DNA of 58,320 nucleotides, taken from positions 1-58,320 of the forward strand of contig JAGLEV010000001.1 in NCBI GenBank assembly GCA_023144895.1, in the 5' to 3' direction. Of the stretch, positions 36,805 through 45,514 are shown piece by piece. The position numbers were made by a program, and so were the translations under genes. Origin of the DNA: Thiotrichaceae bacterium. GTDB lineage: Bacteria; Pseudomonadota; Gammaproteobacteria; Thiotrichales; Thiotrichaceae. The notes below the pieces were generated by a model. That model made no database searches. It had not been told where the DNA came from and saw only the letters and a list, made by a program, of their open reading frames with translations. The stretch's first letter is position 1. Each line of letters opens with the position of its first letter.

Positions 36805-37932
36805 ATGATGAAATATCGAAGTGAAATCGATGGATTAAGAGCCTTCGCCGTTGTTCCTGTCGTGCTTTTTCATGCGGGGTTTACAGGATTAAGCGGGGGA
36901 TTTATTGGTGTTGATATTTTCTTTGTTATCAGTGGTTATTTAATTAGCTCGATTATTTTAGGTGAGCTAGAGAAGGGCACTTTTACTCTTACTAGCTTCT
37001 ATGAGAGAAGAGCACGACGTATTTTACCCGCACTCTTTTTTGTACTCCTAGTTTGCTTACCTTTTGCATGGATTTATTTATTTCCTAGTGAGCTTATTGA
37101 TTTTGGTAAAAGCTTGATCGCTGTACCTTTATTTTCCTCTAATTTCCTATTCTGGCAGAGCAGTGGCTATTTTGCACAGGATTCTGAAAGTATTACCTTG
37201 TTACACACATGGAGCTTAGCGGTAGAAGAGCAGTTTTATGTTTTCTTTCCTCTGATTATGATGGTGTTGTGGAGGTTTGGCACCAAGGTATTGTTCTTTT
37301 TCTTAGCAGTTATTGGAGTGATGAGCCTTGCTTACACCGAGATTGGATGGCGGAACTATCCTGATGCTAATTTTTTCCTAATTTTTAGCCGTGCATGGGA
37401 ATTATTAATCGGTGTGGCTGTTGCATTTTATCTTATCTTTAAACGCCCATCGATTAGTCTACTCACATCACAAATTCTTAGCCTTATTGGGCTTCTTGCT
37501 GTTGTAGGATCCATTGTTTTCTTAGATAAAAGTTATCCTTTTCCTAGTCTTTACGCCTTAATTCCCACTTTAGGCGCTGCTTTTATTATTGCATTTTGTC
37601 GCTCAGGCACCATAGTGCATAGTCTTTTATCAAACCGTGTCATCGTCGGTATTGGGCTTATTTCATATAGTACCTATCTATGGCATTTACCTCTATTTGT
37701 ATATGCAAAGATGATTTTAGATGAGCCATCTTTGCCCATAATGGCTTTATTGGCTAGCCTATCTTTGTTGCTCGGCTTTATTAGTTGGCGGTTTGTTGAA
37801 AAACCTTTTAGAGATAAAAATAACTACACAAGAAAACAAATTTTCATCGCAAGCTTAGTTGGTAGTTTCGTTTTTATCCTTATTGGAGCGAGTTTGGTTT
37901 ATATGCAGGGTGCGGAGTTTCGATATGAGTAA
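36805..37932 (+). CDS. Acyltransferase 3 family membrane protein without SGNH domain
   Basis: A 375-residue protein with about ten membrane helices. It begins with the acyltransferase-3 signature YRSEIDGLRAFAVVPVVLFHAG and has FIGVDIFFVISGYLI, SFYERRARRILPALF, LLHTWSLAVEEQFYVFFPL and SYSTYLWHLPLFVYAK. It probably O-acylates a surface glycan from the inner membrane. Close OafA-type relatives carry a periplasmic SGNH domain of about 250 residues after the last helix; here the frame stops just after that helix (AEFRYE). The gene is either naturally short or truncated. No SGNH gene follows. Confidence 0.85.
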   Translation: MMKYRSEIDGLRAFAVVPVVLFHAGFTGLSGGFIGVDIFFVISGYLISSIILGELEKGTFTLTSFYERRARRILPALFFVLLVCLPFAWIYLFPSELIDFGKSLIAVPLFSSNFLFWQSSGYFAQDSESITLLHTWSLAVEEQFYVFFPLIMMVLWRFGTKVLFFFLAVIGVMSLAYTEIGWRNYPDANFFLIFSRAWELLIGVAVAFYLIFKRPSISLLTSQILSLIGLLAVVGSIVFLDKSYPFPSLYALIPTLGAAFIIAFCRSGTIVHSLLSNRVIVGIGLISYSTYLWHLPLFVYAKMILDEPSLPIMALLASLSLLLGFISWRFVEKPFRDKNNYTRKQIFIASLVGSFVFILIGASLVYMQGAEFRYE

Positions 37933-37942
37933 CAGCAATTTA

Positions 37943-37957
37943 AATCAATAATATCAA
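37943..37957. repeat. Left copy of 15-bp direct repeat (attL candidate)
   Basis: AATCAATAATATCAA lies 10 bp after the acyltransferase stop and 27 bp from the integrase stop. It is identical to 40379-40393. Confidence 0.45.
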
Positions 37958-37984
37958 AGCTCGAGCCCGTCAATAAACTGAAAA

Positions 37985-38980
37985 CTAATCCCATAAATCT
38001 TCACCTGCATGATGCTCAAACATTTTAGCCTTGCGCATATAGTGCTGTACAGTGCGAATATCTTGCTTAGTAATATCAGCAATTTGTAATACATCTTTAC
38101 CTTGAATGGCAGCAGAGGTAACAAAGCCACTTCTTAAGCTATGACCAGAGTATTCGCTAGCATCTAAACCAATAGTCGCACAATAGTGTTTAATCCTACT
38201 ACTATAGGTCACAGCAGAGAGGGCTTTATTTTCGTTAAGGTTAATCTGTTGACCTCGGCGTATACGACGAAATACTGGACCTGATTCAATTCCACTCGCT
38301 TCCAGCCAATCTTTTATTGCTTTAACCGCACAATAAGGCGAGTCAGGATGCCCAAAAATAGGCTTGTCTAATCCTTTTCCTGCCTGATCTGTTTTGGAGC
38401 GTTTCAAATAAACCCGTAAGTGCTCTTCTATGAAATGTAGCTGATCTCGATCTAAGCTAACGACTTCACTGCGTCGAAAACCTCCAGAAAAACCAAGTAA
38501 TAACATTGCCTTATCTCTCTTTCCTGTGAGACTGGAATCATCAATAGAGTCAATGATCTTCTTTAGATCATCAATATACATCGCTTTTTTCTGATTAACT
38601 TGACTTCCTAGCTGGCGCGTGACGGCTCTCATCATCTTTTTACATATAACAGCCTCGGTAGGGGAGTCTAAGCCTGCATTGTGGTGATAATAGCGTATTG
38701 CGGCAAAACGACGACGTATTGTATTTATTTTTAACTTTCTATCCACTAAGAATTGCAGATAAAGCACGGTCGTTTGGTCAAGGGCAGGGAGGTGATTTTG
38801 TTCAATTTCTTTAGTAAATAGTTGAAAATCCTTCCAATCTTTCTCGTAGGCCAAGTGTGTAAGAGGAGCCATATCAGCAACGAGAGTCGATTTTGTTCTT
38901 TCTATTAAAGAATCAATCTCTTGCTGGGTAGCAGGGGGTTGGTTGGGCTGTTTTATAGGTAAATTATTGTTTTTATCCAT
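37985..38980 (-). CDS. Tyrosine-type site-specific recombinase
   Basis: A 331-residue phage-integrase-family protein with an N-terminal SAM-like core-binding domain (about 20-125) and a catalytic domain. Visible catalytic residues are Arg in LGFSGGFRRSEVVSL, Lys in KRSKTDQAG, the His-x-x-Arg pair in GHSLRSGF, and Tyr in TVQHYMRK. The usual second His (GH motif) reads TKQD, with Lys in its place. A Gln/Pro-rich N-terminal tail is unusual. The gene diverges from the KfrA-like gene across an inverted repeat and ends beside a 15-bp repeat that may be its attachment site. Confidence 0.92.
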   Translation of the reverse strand: MDKNNNLPIKQPNQPPATQQEIDSLIERTKSTLVADMAPLTHLAYEKDWKDFQLFTKEIEQNHLPALDQTTVLYLQFLVDRKLKINTIRRRFAAIRYYHHNAGLDSPTEAVICKKMMRAVTRQLGSQVNQKKAMYIDDLKKIIDSIDDSSLTGKRDKAMLLLGFSGGFRRSEVVSLDRDQLHFIEEHLRVYLKRSKTDQAGKGLDKPIFGHPDSPYCAVKAIKDWLEASGIESGPVFRRIRRGQQINLNENKALSAVTYSSRIKHYCATIGLDASEYSGHSLRSGFVTSAAIQGKDVLQIADITKQDIRTVQHYMRKAKMFEHHAGEDLWD

Positions 38981-39042
38981 AGCGTAGTTTCATTTAAGCC
39001 TAAATGTATCAAAAAATAGAGTATAGCATAGACCACCCTGCT

Positions 39043-39119
39043 TTACTTTCGAGAATGAAAGTTATCGAAAGTAACTAATATTATTTGTAACTGTAGTTAT
39101 GTACTATGTTACAATGTAC
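39043..39119. promoter_or_regulatory. Palindrome-rich divergent regulatory region of integrase and KfrA-like genes
   Basis: TTACTTTCGA (39043-39052) and TCGAAAGTAA (39065-39074) are perfect 10-bp arms with a 12-bp spacer. TAACTGTAGTTA (39088-39099) is a second short palindrome, and ATGTAC recurs at 39099 and 39114. These probably bind the KfrA-like protein or the recombinase and control both genes. Confidence 0.55.
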
Positions 39120-39146
39120 GTCATATCAAATAACTATGGTTACACA

Positions 39147-40217
39147 ATGATTGACAAAATAGACATTACTGAGACTATTGCTAAAGAATTAAGCATTTTG
39201 ATCAATAATAATGAGATAAAGACACCAGAAAAGGCTAAACAGGTAGCAGGGGAGCTATTAAGAAGGGGAGTCCAGCCAACATGGAGAATAATTAGGGAAA
39301 TCCTTGGAACAGGGAGCGCTTCAACGCTACAGAATGCTGTTAATCTTTATTGGAGTGAATTAGGTGCTCATCTGGATAATTTAGAAAAAAGACCTGAACT
39401 ACCTAAGAATTTGGTTAAAGACTTTAATAACCTATGGGATAAGGCGTTGCAAATAAGCGAAAAAAAGCTAGAAAAACGTCTATCGGATGCCTTTGAGAAG
39501 GCAAAAGAAATAGAAATTACAGTCAATAAAGAAAAAGAGGCGCTGTCTGCACAGCTATTAGAGGCTAATAATTGTAATATAGCGAATGAGAATCAATTAC
39601 AATCACTACAAAAAGACCATCATCGCCAAGCCGAACAATTAGCCACGACAAAAAAAGAGCACACATTACTTGAATCAAAGCTTAAAGAAAATAAGCAAGA
39701 CTTTGCTCAGCAGATTAAGGATGAGCGAAATACTCATAATGAGCGCTATACGACACTACAAGAATCTTATTATGAAATAGAAAAACAAAAATCACAGGCG
39801 CAACAAACACTAGCTAATGAGAAATCTCAACAGTCAATGGTAGAAAAACAAAATAAGCAAAGCCTGAGTGACTTAAAACAAGATCGACAATTAGAGCTAG
39901 ATCGCCAAGCAAAACAATATGATTCAATGATCTCACATTATGCCAGTGAGATTAGCCACTTTAAAACCAAGCTAGATAAAGCTGACGCGCTCTATAGTCT
40001 GGAAAATAAAAAATGGCAGTCTCATAATGAAAAAAGCATTCTAACACTTGCCGATGTCCAAGCTCAGCTAATGCTAATGACACAAAACAATACACGACTA
40101 GAAAAAGAAAAAACGACGCAAGCACAGCTTCTAGATAAACAGCTCGATGACTTGCAAAAGATTAATAAGCACTCTGTGAAGCTGGAGACCCGCCTTGAAA
40201 TGCTGAAAAAGAAATAA
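39147..40217 (+). CDS. KfrA-like DNA-binding protein with long coiled coil
   Basis: A protein of about 356 residues. The N-terminal 95 residues resemble the KfrA_N helix-turn-helix region (AGELLRRGVQPTWRIIREILGTGSASTLQNAVNLYWSEL), and the rest is a highly charged, Gln-rich coiled coil to the end. Plasmid KfrA is an autoregulator that may link plasmids into clusters. Here it is chromosomal and divergent from a recombinase. The longest frame starts at 39099, but that extension overlaps palindromic promoter-like DNA; ATG 39147 (MIDKIDITET) is preferred, although its ribosome binding site is weak. Confidence 0.75.
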   Translation: MIDKIDITETIAKELSILINNNEIKTPEKAKQVAGELLRRGVQPTWRIIREILGTGSASTLQNAVNLYWSELGAHLDNLEKRPELPKNLVKDFNNLWDKALQISEKKLEKRLSDAFEKAKEIEITVNKEKEALSAQLLEANNCNIANENQLQSLQKDHHRQAEQLATTKKEHTLLESKLKENKQDFAQQIKDERNTHNERYTTLQESYYEIEKQKSQAQQTLANEKSQQSMVEKQNKQSLSDLKQDRQLELDRQAKQYDSMISHYASEISHFKTKLDKADALYSLENKKWQSHNEKSILTLADVQAQLMLMTQNNTRLEKEKTTQAQLLDKQLDDLQKINKHSVKLETRLEMLKKK

Positions 40218-40231
40218 GCGCTTATAAATTT

Positions 40232-40258
40232 GCAGTAGGCGACATAGTAACCTACTGC
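40232..40258 (+). terminator. Terminator after the KfrA-like gene
   Basis: GCAGTAGG (40232-40239) and CCTACTGC (40251-40258) form a perfect 8-bp stem with an 11-nt loop, 14 bp after the stop codon, followed by TTTATAAT. Confidence 0.6.
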
Positions 40259-40376
40259 TTTATAATGACTTATTTTTACCATTTAACATAATATAGATTA
40301 TGCGCACTTATTATTATGGTTAATTTTCATGATAATTTCCAATCTTGGATAAGATTTCAGAAATTCTAGGACAATA

Positions 40377-40643
40377 TCAATCAATAATATCAATCAATAA
40401 TGATGTTGCTGCGCCACCCACTGCGCCACCAATCATACTTCCAATAGGACCACCCACAGCACCACCAACGATACTACCTGCTGCTGTCCCTGCAACTTTT
40501 CCTGCCACACCAACAACCTTGCCAGCGACTTGAAATGGTACTTTTGCCACACCAACGGCACCACCGACAACTTGCTGTGAACTACACGCCGAAATATTTG
40601 AAGACATTATGATAACGGCCAATACATAGGATAGTTTTTTCAT
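40377..40643 (-). CDS. Glycine-zipper lipoprotein
   Basis: An 88-residue protein with a lipoprotein signal (MKKLSYVLAVIIMSS then lipobox ISAC, Cys20). It continues in an alternating Gly/Ala/Val stretch (VGGAVGGPIGSMIGGAVGG) typical of glycine-zipper outer-membrane lipoproteins. The plus-strand proline-rich frame across it is an antisense shadow. Its last codons lie in the right copy of the 15-bp repeat bounding the integrase cassette. Function unknown; such proteins often affect envelope stability. Confidence 0.75.
   Translation of the reverse strand: MKKLSYVLAVIIMSSNISACSSQQVVGGAVGVAKVPFQVAGKVVGVAGKVAGTAAGSIVGGAVGGPIGSMIGGAVGGAATSLLIDIID
40379..40393. repeat. Right copy of 15-bp direct repeat (attR candidate)
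   Basis: AATCAATAATATCAA overlaps the last codons and stop of the lipoprotein gene and matches 37943-37957 exactly. The neighbourhood contains further ATCAAT units, so part of the match may reflect low complexity. Confidence 0.4.
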
Positions 40644-40659
40644 GTGATTTACTCTAATT

Positions 40660-40785
40660 TATTATTATTATTTTTAGTAACAGATTTTTTTAACTTACTG
40701 CGCTTCTTACGACTACTCGATAACATATCTGCGGCGGCTAGTGTTTTCTGCTCCGCCTCTAGTTTTAGTTACTCTGCGACAAAGC
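40660..40785 (-). pseudogene. Possible coding remnant between recC and the lipoprotein gene
   Basis: On the minus strand a frame from about 40770 to 40660 reads LKLEAEQKTLAAADMLSSSR followed by KKRSKLKKSVTKN and a stop. It has protein-like composition but no start, and an in-frame stop just before it. It may be the tail of a decayed gene; evidence is compositional only. Confidence 0.2.
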
Positions 40786-40843
40786 ATATATTAATTTACT
40801 TCATCGCCATAAAAACCTGACAGAATGGACAGAAACCCACTGT

Positions 40844-43800
40844 TTATACTTGCGACACCAGCTCTTTCTTATTAAGCCACAAGGTATCAAGCAACTCGCA
40901 TTCTCTTATAAAATCTTTATTAATTAATGCTTCCAGCTCCTTTTCTGAATACTCTGGGTAAAGAACGGTATAAGCTAGATCATACTTAGCCTCTGCCTTT
41001 ATTGCATCTTCAGCCGCTTTAACTGCTTTACCTTTAGATTTTGCTGATACCGAGTCACTATTTTTTTTCTCCTGATAAGCCAAAGCGGGCTTTATATACA
41101 AGGCACTAGGTTGTTTTCTACTAGAAAGATAATGGTTTAGATAATGGTCTAATTCTTTTTGATAATCACAAGCTTTCTCTTGACCAAACTGCCACTGCTG
41201 GTTTTTTCCGAATAAATACGTTTGTTTTATACTTCCACTAGAATCTATATTAACAATACAGTGACGTATCCATGCATTAATATAATCACTGGTCTTTAAA
41301 TTAGCATGGCGGTAAATCAATAATGCATTCTCATAAACGCCATGGATATAACCATGAACAGCTAATGATTTTAGTTTACAATCAACGACTTTAGGCTCTA
41401 TTTTTTCACCAAGATTCAACGATTTAATCTTGCTAACAAAGGTATTAATCTTCTTCGCTTGCTCATTAAAAAGCAACTGACCCGCAGCGCCATTAGTCCA
41501 GCGACCTTCTGCTTTGAGCCGTCGATAAAAATCGGGATCACCACCCTCCCCGCTTAATGCCTGCTCCAGCCAATCCTGATCTATTTGGTATTGATCCAAT
41601 CCATTAACGGTAAAATCTTCCGTATTGCTTTTTTCTATTGGTGTCGCTGGAATCACTATACCTAATTGATTTTTCAAAAAATCACGCTGCGGATGACGGT
41701 AAAAACTTAACAAATCATCAAGATTTATTGATTCAATCGATGGACTATCAACCAAGCCTTCCCACCAAGTATGTTCATCAGTCTTGCTATAATCAGCCAA
41801 AACTTTCGCCATTTTTAAATTATCAGCACTGTAACTAAATAACTTAGAACTTAATGAAAAATAATCAGAATGATAATGATGCAAGGGATGAACCGTTACT
41901 AATTCACTTTCTTCTAAGTCATATTGGTCATGTAAAGTATCGAGTAATTCAGTCATAATAATCGAAGGTGCTATCTTAATATTATCACGCTGGGACTGAC
42001 CAATATAGGAAACAATCAATTGATGCTCGGCAGACAATATGATTTCTAGTACTTGATAGCGTTCATCATTACGATAAGACTTATCTCCTACTCTAAATTC
42101 CTGAGCCATTAAATCAAAAGCAGCAGGTCTATCGGCATGAGGAAATTCAGACTCATTCATACCCATTAAAATAATGACTTTAAAAGGAATAGCTCGCATC
42201 GGCAACATAGAACAGAAAGTGAGTTGCCCACGCATAAATCCTGTAGCAGATTGATGATTATTCGCCGTATCTTCAAGCCAATTTTGGATGACTTCAAGTG
42301 TAACCTTATGCGTATAATGCTCAGAAAATTCATTTAACTGTGCAATAATTTCAGTGAGTTGAGTATGACCCTCTTGAAAGTCATCAATACTAGAGATTAA
42401 TTCATAGCTTAGCTTGAGTAATACCCCAGCCCAGTTTTCTAGATTATCGTTATTGCTCAGTTGCTTTTTAGTTTTACTGAGTAACTGGAAGAAATCGATT
42501 AAGCGTCCAAGCACCTGACCTTGCTGACCTTCAATTGTATTAAAGGGTAAAATATTAATACAAAATTCACTATCATCGGATTGCATAAATCCCATTAACA
42601 TACGGTCAAGTGATGCTAACCATGTATTTTCTGTAAAAGGTTCAAAACCTAAAGACTGGCGATGTTCACCTGATTCTCCCCAGCGAGTACGTGTTTCTTC
42701 TAACCAGTGACGTAATAACTCTAAATCACTGGCTAATAAGCCAAAGCGGGTATAAATAGCACGATTTTCTAGGAAGTCGAGTAGAGGGTCTAACTCCCAG
42801 CGCCCTTGACAAAGGTGTAAAAAATCAAGAAAAAGCCGAATGGGTTGATCACCACCCTGCACTATTGATCGATCTGCAACACTATGAGGTACATCATTAA
42901 AAACAGCGCCAATAAAGGCACTATAAGGCTGAATATCAGGTGCCATAATAATAATGTCACGAGGCGTTAATTCAGGGTTTTCAGCAAAACAAGCCAACAC
43001 CTGATCCTTAATCACCTCAACCTCACGCAAACGACTATGGCAACAGTGCAATTGCAAACTAGTATCCGCTTTGAGTGTTATGCGACTATCGCTATTATGC
43101 AGGATGTCATTTTTAAGTTGTGCTAATAATGTTCCAGAATCATCTTCAGTAAAACTATCAATCTCTAATTCAAAATCACCTGTTTCAATCATCAGTTGCT
43201 GAAAATCTCGTCCCTGCTGTCCTAATCCTGATAATATAGGATTACTCACATGATGAAGCTCCTCATCAGAATAAAGTAATTTAGCCTTTAATGTGGGTAC
43301 ATCTGCCCAATAGCTTTGTGCTGGATTGAGTAAGTAAAAATGAACTTCAATATGCTGGGCAATCGCCTTTAAAAATCGCATATACAAAGGTGACATCGCA
43401 TTGATGCCAAAGACACATAAGCGCTCTGGCAAGAACATTCGCGCTTGATCACTGGGCATTTCATGTAATTTATCCAGCGCGGTTTGCCATAATAGACCCG
43501 TGCAAGCACTATGATCACTCGCAGGATAATGCTGTTCTAACTGATTCCATAAGTAAGATTGCCAGATTTCTGCAGGATTGGAGCTATTTATTTCATTTTT
43601 CTGCCATGATTCAAACCATTCAGGACGCATAAATTGGTATTGATCAAATAGTCTTGCTAAAGTTTTGGCTAGTTGGTAACGCTTTAATTCGACGCTACCT
43701 GAGTCATTAATATATTGATATACAACACGACTTTGCTCTACTGGTAACCCACGTAAAAGACTCTCTAGCTGCCATAATAATGATTCTTTATCAACCAAAG

Positions 43801-44053
43801 GGCTTGTTGTATTTTGAGGCAGAATATTATCAACTAAGGAGGTAAAGAACTTGCCAGGATAATGAAAATCAAAATTAGCCCACAGAGAACGCTGATCAGC
43901 CAATTGCTGACACACCCAGCGTTGCATTCCTTGGCTTTGAATTAAAAATTGTTCAGTTGCCAGTGGCGTAGATAAAGGTGTATCAAGTATTTTATTAAGA
44001 TGCACCAATAAGTTACTTGAGCGATTGGATGTGTGTAATATAAACATAAGCAA
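40844..44053 (-). CDS. recC: Exodeoxyribonuclease V subunit gamma
   Basis: A 1069-residue protein, the RecC subunit of RecBCD, which splits DNA strands at ends and recognises Chi. The start FILHTSNRSSNLLVHLNKIL, QSQGMQRWVCQQLADQRSLWANFDFHYPGKF, RLCVFGINAMSPLYMRFL, HCCHSRLREVEVIKDQVL, and FCSMLPMRAIPFKVIILMGMNESEFP followed by RNDERYQVLEIILSAEHQL fit RecC. Length is near normal (E. coli 1122). recB and recD, usually nearby, are not in the window: downstream lie the lipoprotein and the integrase cassette. Met3 (44047) is an alternative start. Confidence 0.93.
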   Translation of the reverse strand: MLMFILHTSNRSSNLLVHLNKILDTPLSTPLATEQFLIQSQGMQRWVCQQLADQRSLWANFDFHYPGKFFTSLVDNILPQNTTSPLVDKESLLWQLESLLRGLPVEQSRVVYQYINDSGSVELKRYQLAKTLARLFDQYQFMRPEWFESWQKNEINSSNPAEIWQSYLWNQLEQHYPASDHSACTGLLWQTALDKLHEMPSDQARMFLPERLCVFGINAMSPLYMRFLKAIAQHIEVHFYLLNPAQSYWADVPTLKAKLLYSDEELHHVSNPILSGLGQQGRDFQQLMIETGDFELEIDSFTEDDSGTLLAQLKNDILHNSDSRITLKADTSLQLHCCHSRLREVEVIKDQVLACFAENPELTPRDIIIMAPDIQPYSAFIGAVFNDVPHSVADRSIVQGGDQPIRLFLDFLHLCQGRWELDPLLDFLENRAIYTRFGLLASDLELLRHWLEETRTRWGESGEHRQSLGFEPFTENTWLASLDRMLMGFMQSDDSEFCINILPFNTIEGQQGQVLGRLIDFFQLLSKTKKQLSNNDNLENWAGVLLKLSYELISSIDDFQEGHTQLTEIIAQLNEFSEHYTHKVTLEVIQNWLEDTANNHQSATGFMRGQLTFCSMLPMRAIPFKVIILMGMNESEFPHADRPAAFDLMAQEFRVGDKSYRNDERYQVLEIILSAEHQLIVSYIGQSQRDNIKIAPSIIMTELLDTLHDQYDLEESELVTVHPLHHYHSDYFSLSSKLFSYSADNLKMAKVLADYSKTDEHTWWEGLVDSPSIESINLDDLLSFYRHPQRDFLKNQLGIVIPATPIEKSNTEDFTVNGLDQYQIDQDWLEQALSGEGGDPDFYRRLKAEGRWTNGAAGQLLFNEQAKKINTFVSKIKSLNLGEKIEPKVVDCKLKSLAVHGYIHGVYENALLIYRHANLKTSDYINAWIRHCIVNIDSSGSIKQTYLFGKNQQWQFGQEKACDYQKELDHYLNHYLSSRKQPSALYIKPALAYQEKKNSDSVSAKSKGKAVKAAEDAIKAEAKYDLAYTVLYPEYSEKELEALINKDFIRECELLDTLWLNKKELVSQV

Positions 44054-44479
44054 TAGATAATAATAGGTTAGGTCTACTTTAACACCTAGCTACTACGGAC
44101 ACAATTACACAGCAACTACCGATAATTAAACGCTTAATATTCAAGACGTGAAAATGATTTTATTAAAAGACTGCGTGAATCTAAGCCATATTATGCTCAA
44201 ATACAAACCTATATCTCCAGCCAGCAGTTAGAATGACTCAGTAGCAACTTTACTAAAGAAGCAAAAAGTCGCTATTTAGGATAATATTATATCGAGACTG
44301 ATGACTCACTAATGTCTCTAGCTGTTTCTGTTTTCCTCTAGAAACTATTGAAATGTAATTTTAAGGTATTATATGAACCGTTAAGCTTTTTTCACTACTA
44401 ACTATAAGAATCATAATAATTATAAGTGGATAGAAAACAACCTTTGTTCTTTCATTCTCATAATAAGGATTAAAATAAA
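44054..44479. other. 426-bp divergent intergenic region with possible coding remnant
   Basis: This region separates divergent recC and the beta-propeller-like gene and must hold their promoters. On the plus strand, 44138-44290 reads like decayed coding sequence: RENDFIKRLRESKPYYAQIQ continuing to a TGA at 44234, then LSSNFTKEAKSRYLG to a TAA, in the same frame. There is no start codon. No RNA gene was recognised. Confidence 0.3.
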
Positions 44480-45511
44480 ATGACAAACACCCTAAAAATA
44501 AAAGCCATCAGCAAAGCAATTAGTCTCATTTTTACTTTATATCTAGGTGCATCAGGAGCAACCAATGCTGCACCCTTAGTAGACAATCTAATTTTCAGCC
44601 ATAATACTTCAAAATTAATTTACACCAATCGCGCAGGAACAAAAATTACAGCGATGGATACACAAACAGGTAAAATATTACATGAAGTTGATATTAATCT
44701 ACCCCTTCGTGCAAAATTAATTAATGCCACACCTGATGGATTTAAATTGCTATTGACTAGCCCTAAAGGAATCTCGGTTATACATAATGGTACAGGAAAG
44801 ATATTGCGCACCTTACCTCATCCACAAGGCTATAAAATAACTAAGAAACGTCACTTAATGGTGCAAAATAAGAATGGTAGCCTAATAGCCATACCTTATA
44901 CAAAAGGTAATAAAACGACTATATTTACCATTCACACAGGTTCTGGAAAAATTATAAACCCGCTTGATCTAGATAAAGTACAGCCAATCCAGTCCATAGG
45001 ATTTAGTCAGGATAACCGTTTATTGGCTTATACACATAGAACCATGACGGGGTTAATGTTATTTGTTTATGACCTCTATCGTAAAAAACCGATTGAATCT
45101 ATTCTATTATTAAGACATCGTTATCAGTCAAAACAGTTGAGTCATCGACTAGAATTCAGCCCTAATGGAAAAAAAATATTACTCGCTTTCAAAGATAAAA
45201 TTAGTGTAGCAGATCGTCAGTCAGAGATGGTTCACGATTGGAAAGTTTATAATGCAGATGCGGTATTTTCAGCAAATAGTCGTAATATTATTTATAAAAG
45301 TAGTGCCGCGGGAAGCTTCCCTACTGTTGTTAATTTAGCCTCTGGGCAGAAGCATACGATCCAAACGAAGACAAAAAAGACTTCCTTTAAGTTACTACAA
45401 AGTTTTAATAAAAACCTCATTGCGATTCCTTTAGCAGGATCAACAAGCTTTATTCTGCTTAATGGACATGGGAAGCTAGTTCGAGTGGTTGAAGAGAAGC
45501 AGAAGATTTAA
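44480..45511 (+). CDS. Secreted beta-propeller-like protein
   Basis: A 343-residue protein with a signal peptide ending near residue 31 (GATNAA). It is composed of repeated strands with spacing of about 40-45 residues: NTSKLIYTNRAGTKITAMDTQ, GKILHEVDI, DGFKLLLTSPKGISVIHNGT, DNRLLAYTHRTMTGLMLFVYD and NGKKILLAFKDKISVADRQ. The pattern is that of WD40/YVTN-type propellers, which usually bind partners and do not catalyse. No closer identity. AAGGA precedes the start. It is convergent with the next gene, 3 bp apart. Confidence 0.65.
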   Translation: MTNTLKIKAISKAISLIFTLYLGASGATNAAPLVDNLIFSHNTSKLIYTNRAGTKITAMDTQTGKILHEVDINLPLRAKLINATPDGFKLLLTSPKGISVIHNGTGKILRTLPHPQGYKITKKRHLMVQNKNGSLIAIPYTKGNKTTIFTIHTGSGKIINPLDLDKVQPIQSIGFSQDNRLLAYTHRTMTGLMLFVYDLYRKKPIESILLLRHRYQSKQLSHRLEFSPNGKKILLAFKDKISVADRQSEMVHDWKVYNADAVFSANSRNIIYKSSAAGSFPTVVNLASGQKHTIQTKTKKTSFKLLQSFNKNLIAIPLAGSTSFILLNGHGKLVRVVEEKQKI

Positions 45512-45514
45512 CGG

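Larger units (their letters stand above)
37943..40393. mobile_element. Candidate small integrative element (integrase plus KfrA-like gene)
   Basis: The 15-bp sequence AATCAATAATATCAA occurs at 37943-37957 and, unchanged, at 40379-40393. Between them lie only a tyrosine recombinase, reading toward the left copy with its stop 27 bp away, and a divergent KfrA-like gene. The right copy overlaps the 3' end of a lipoprotein gene, a usual kind of integration site. The repeat is AT-rich, so chance similarity cannot be excluded. Confidence 0.4.

Noticed and set aside
40345-40533. Plus-strand proline-rich open frame
   Set aside because: It is antisense to the glycine-zipper lipoprotein, which has a proper lipobox and start; the proline pattern is the complement of GGx codons.
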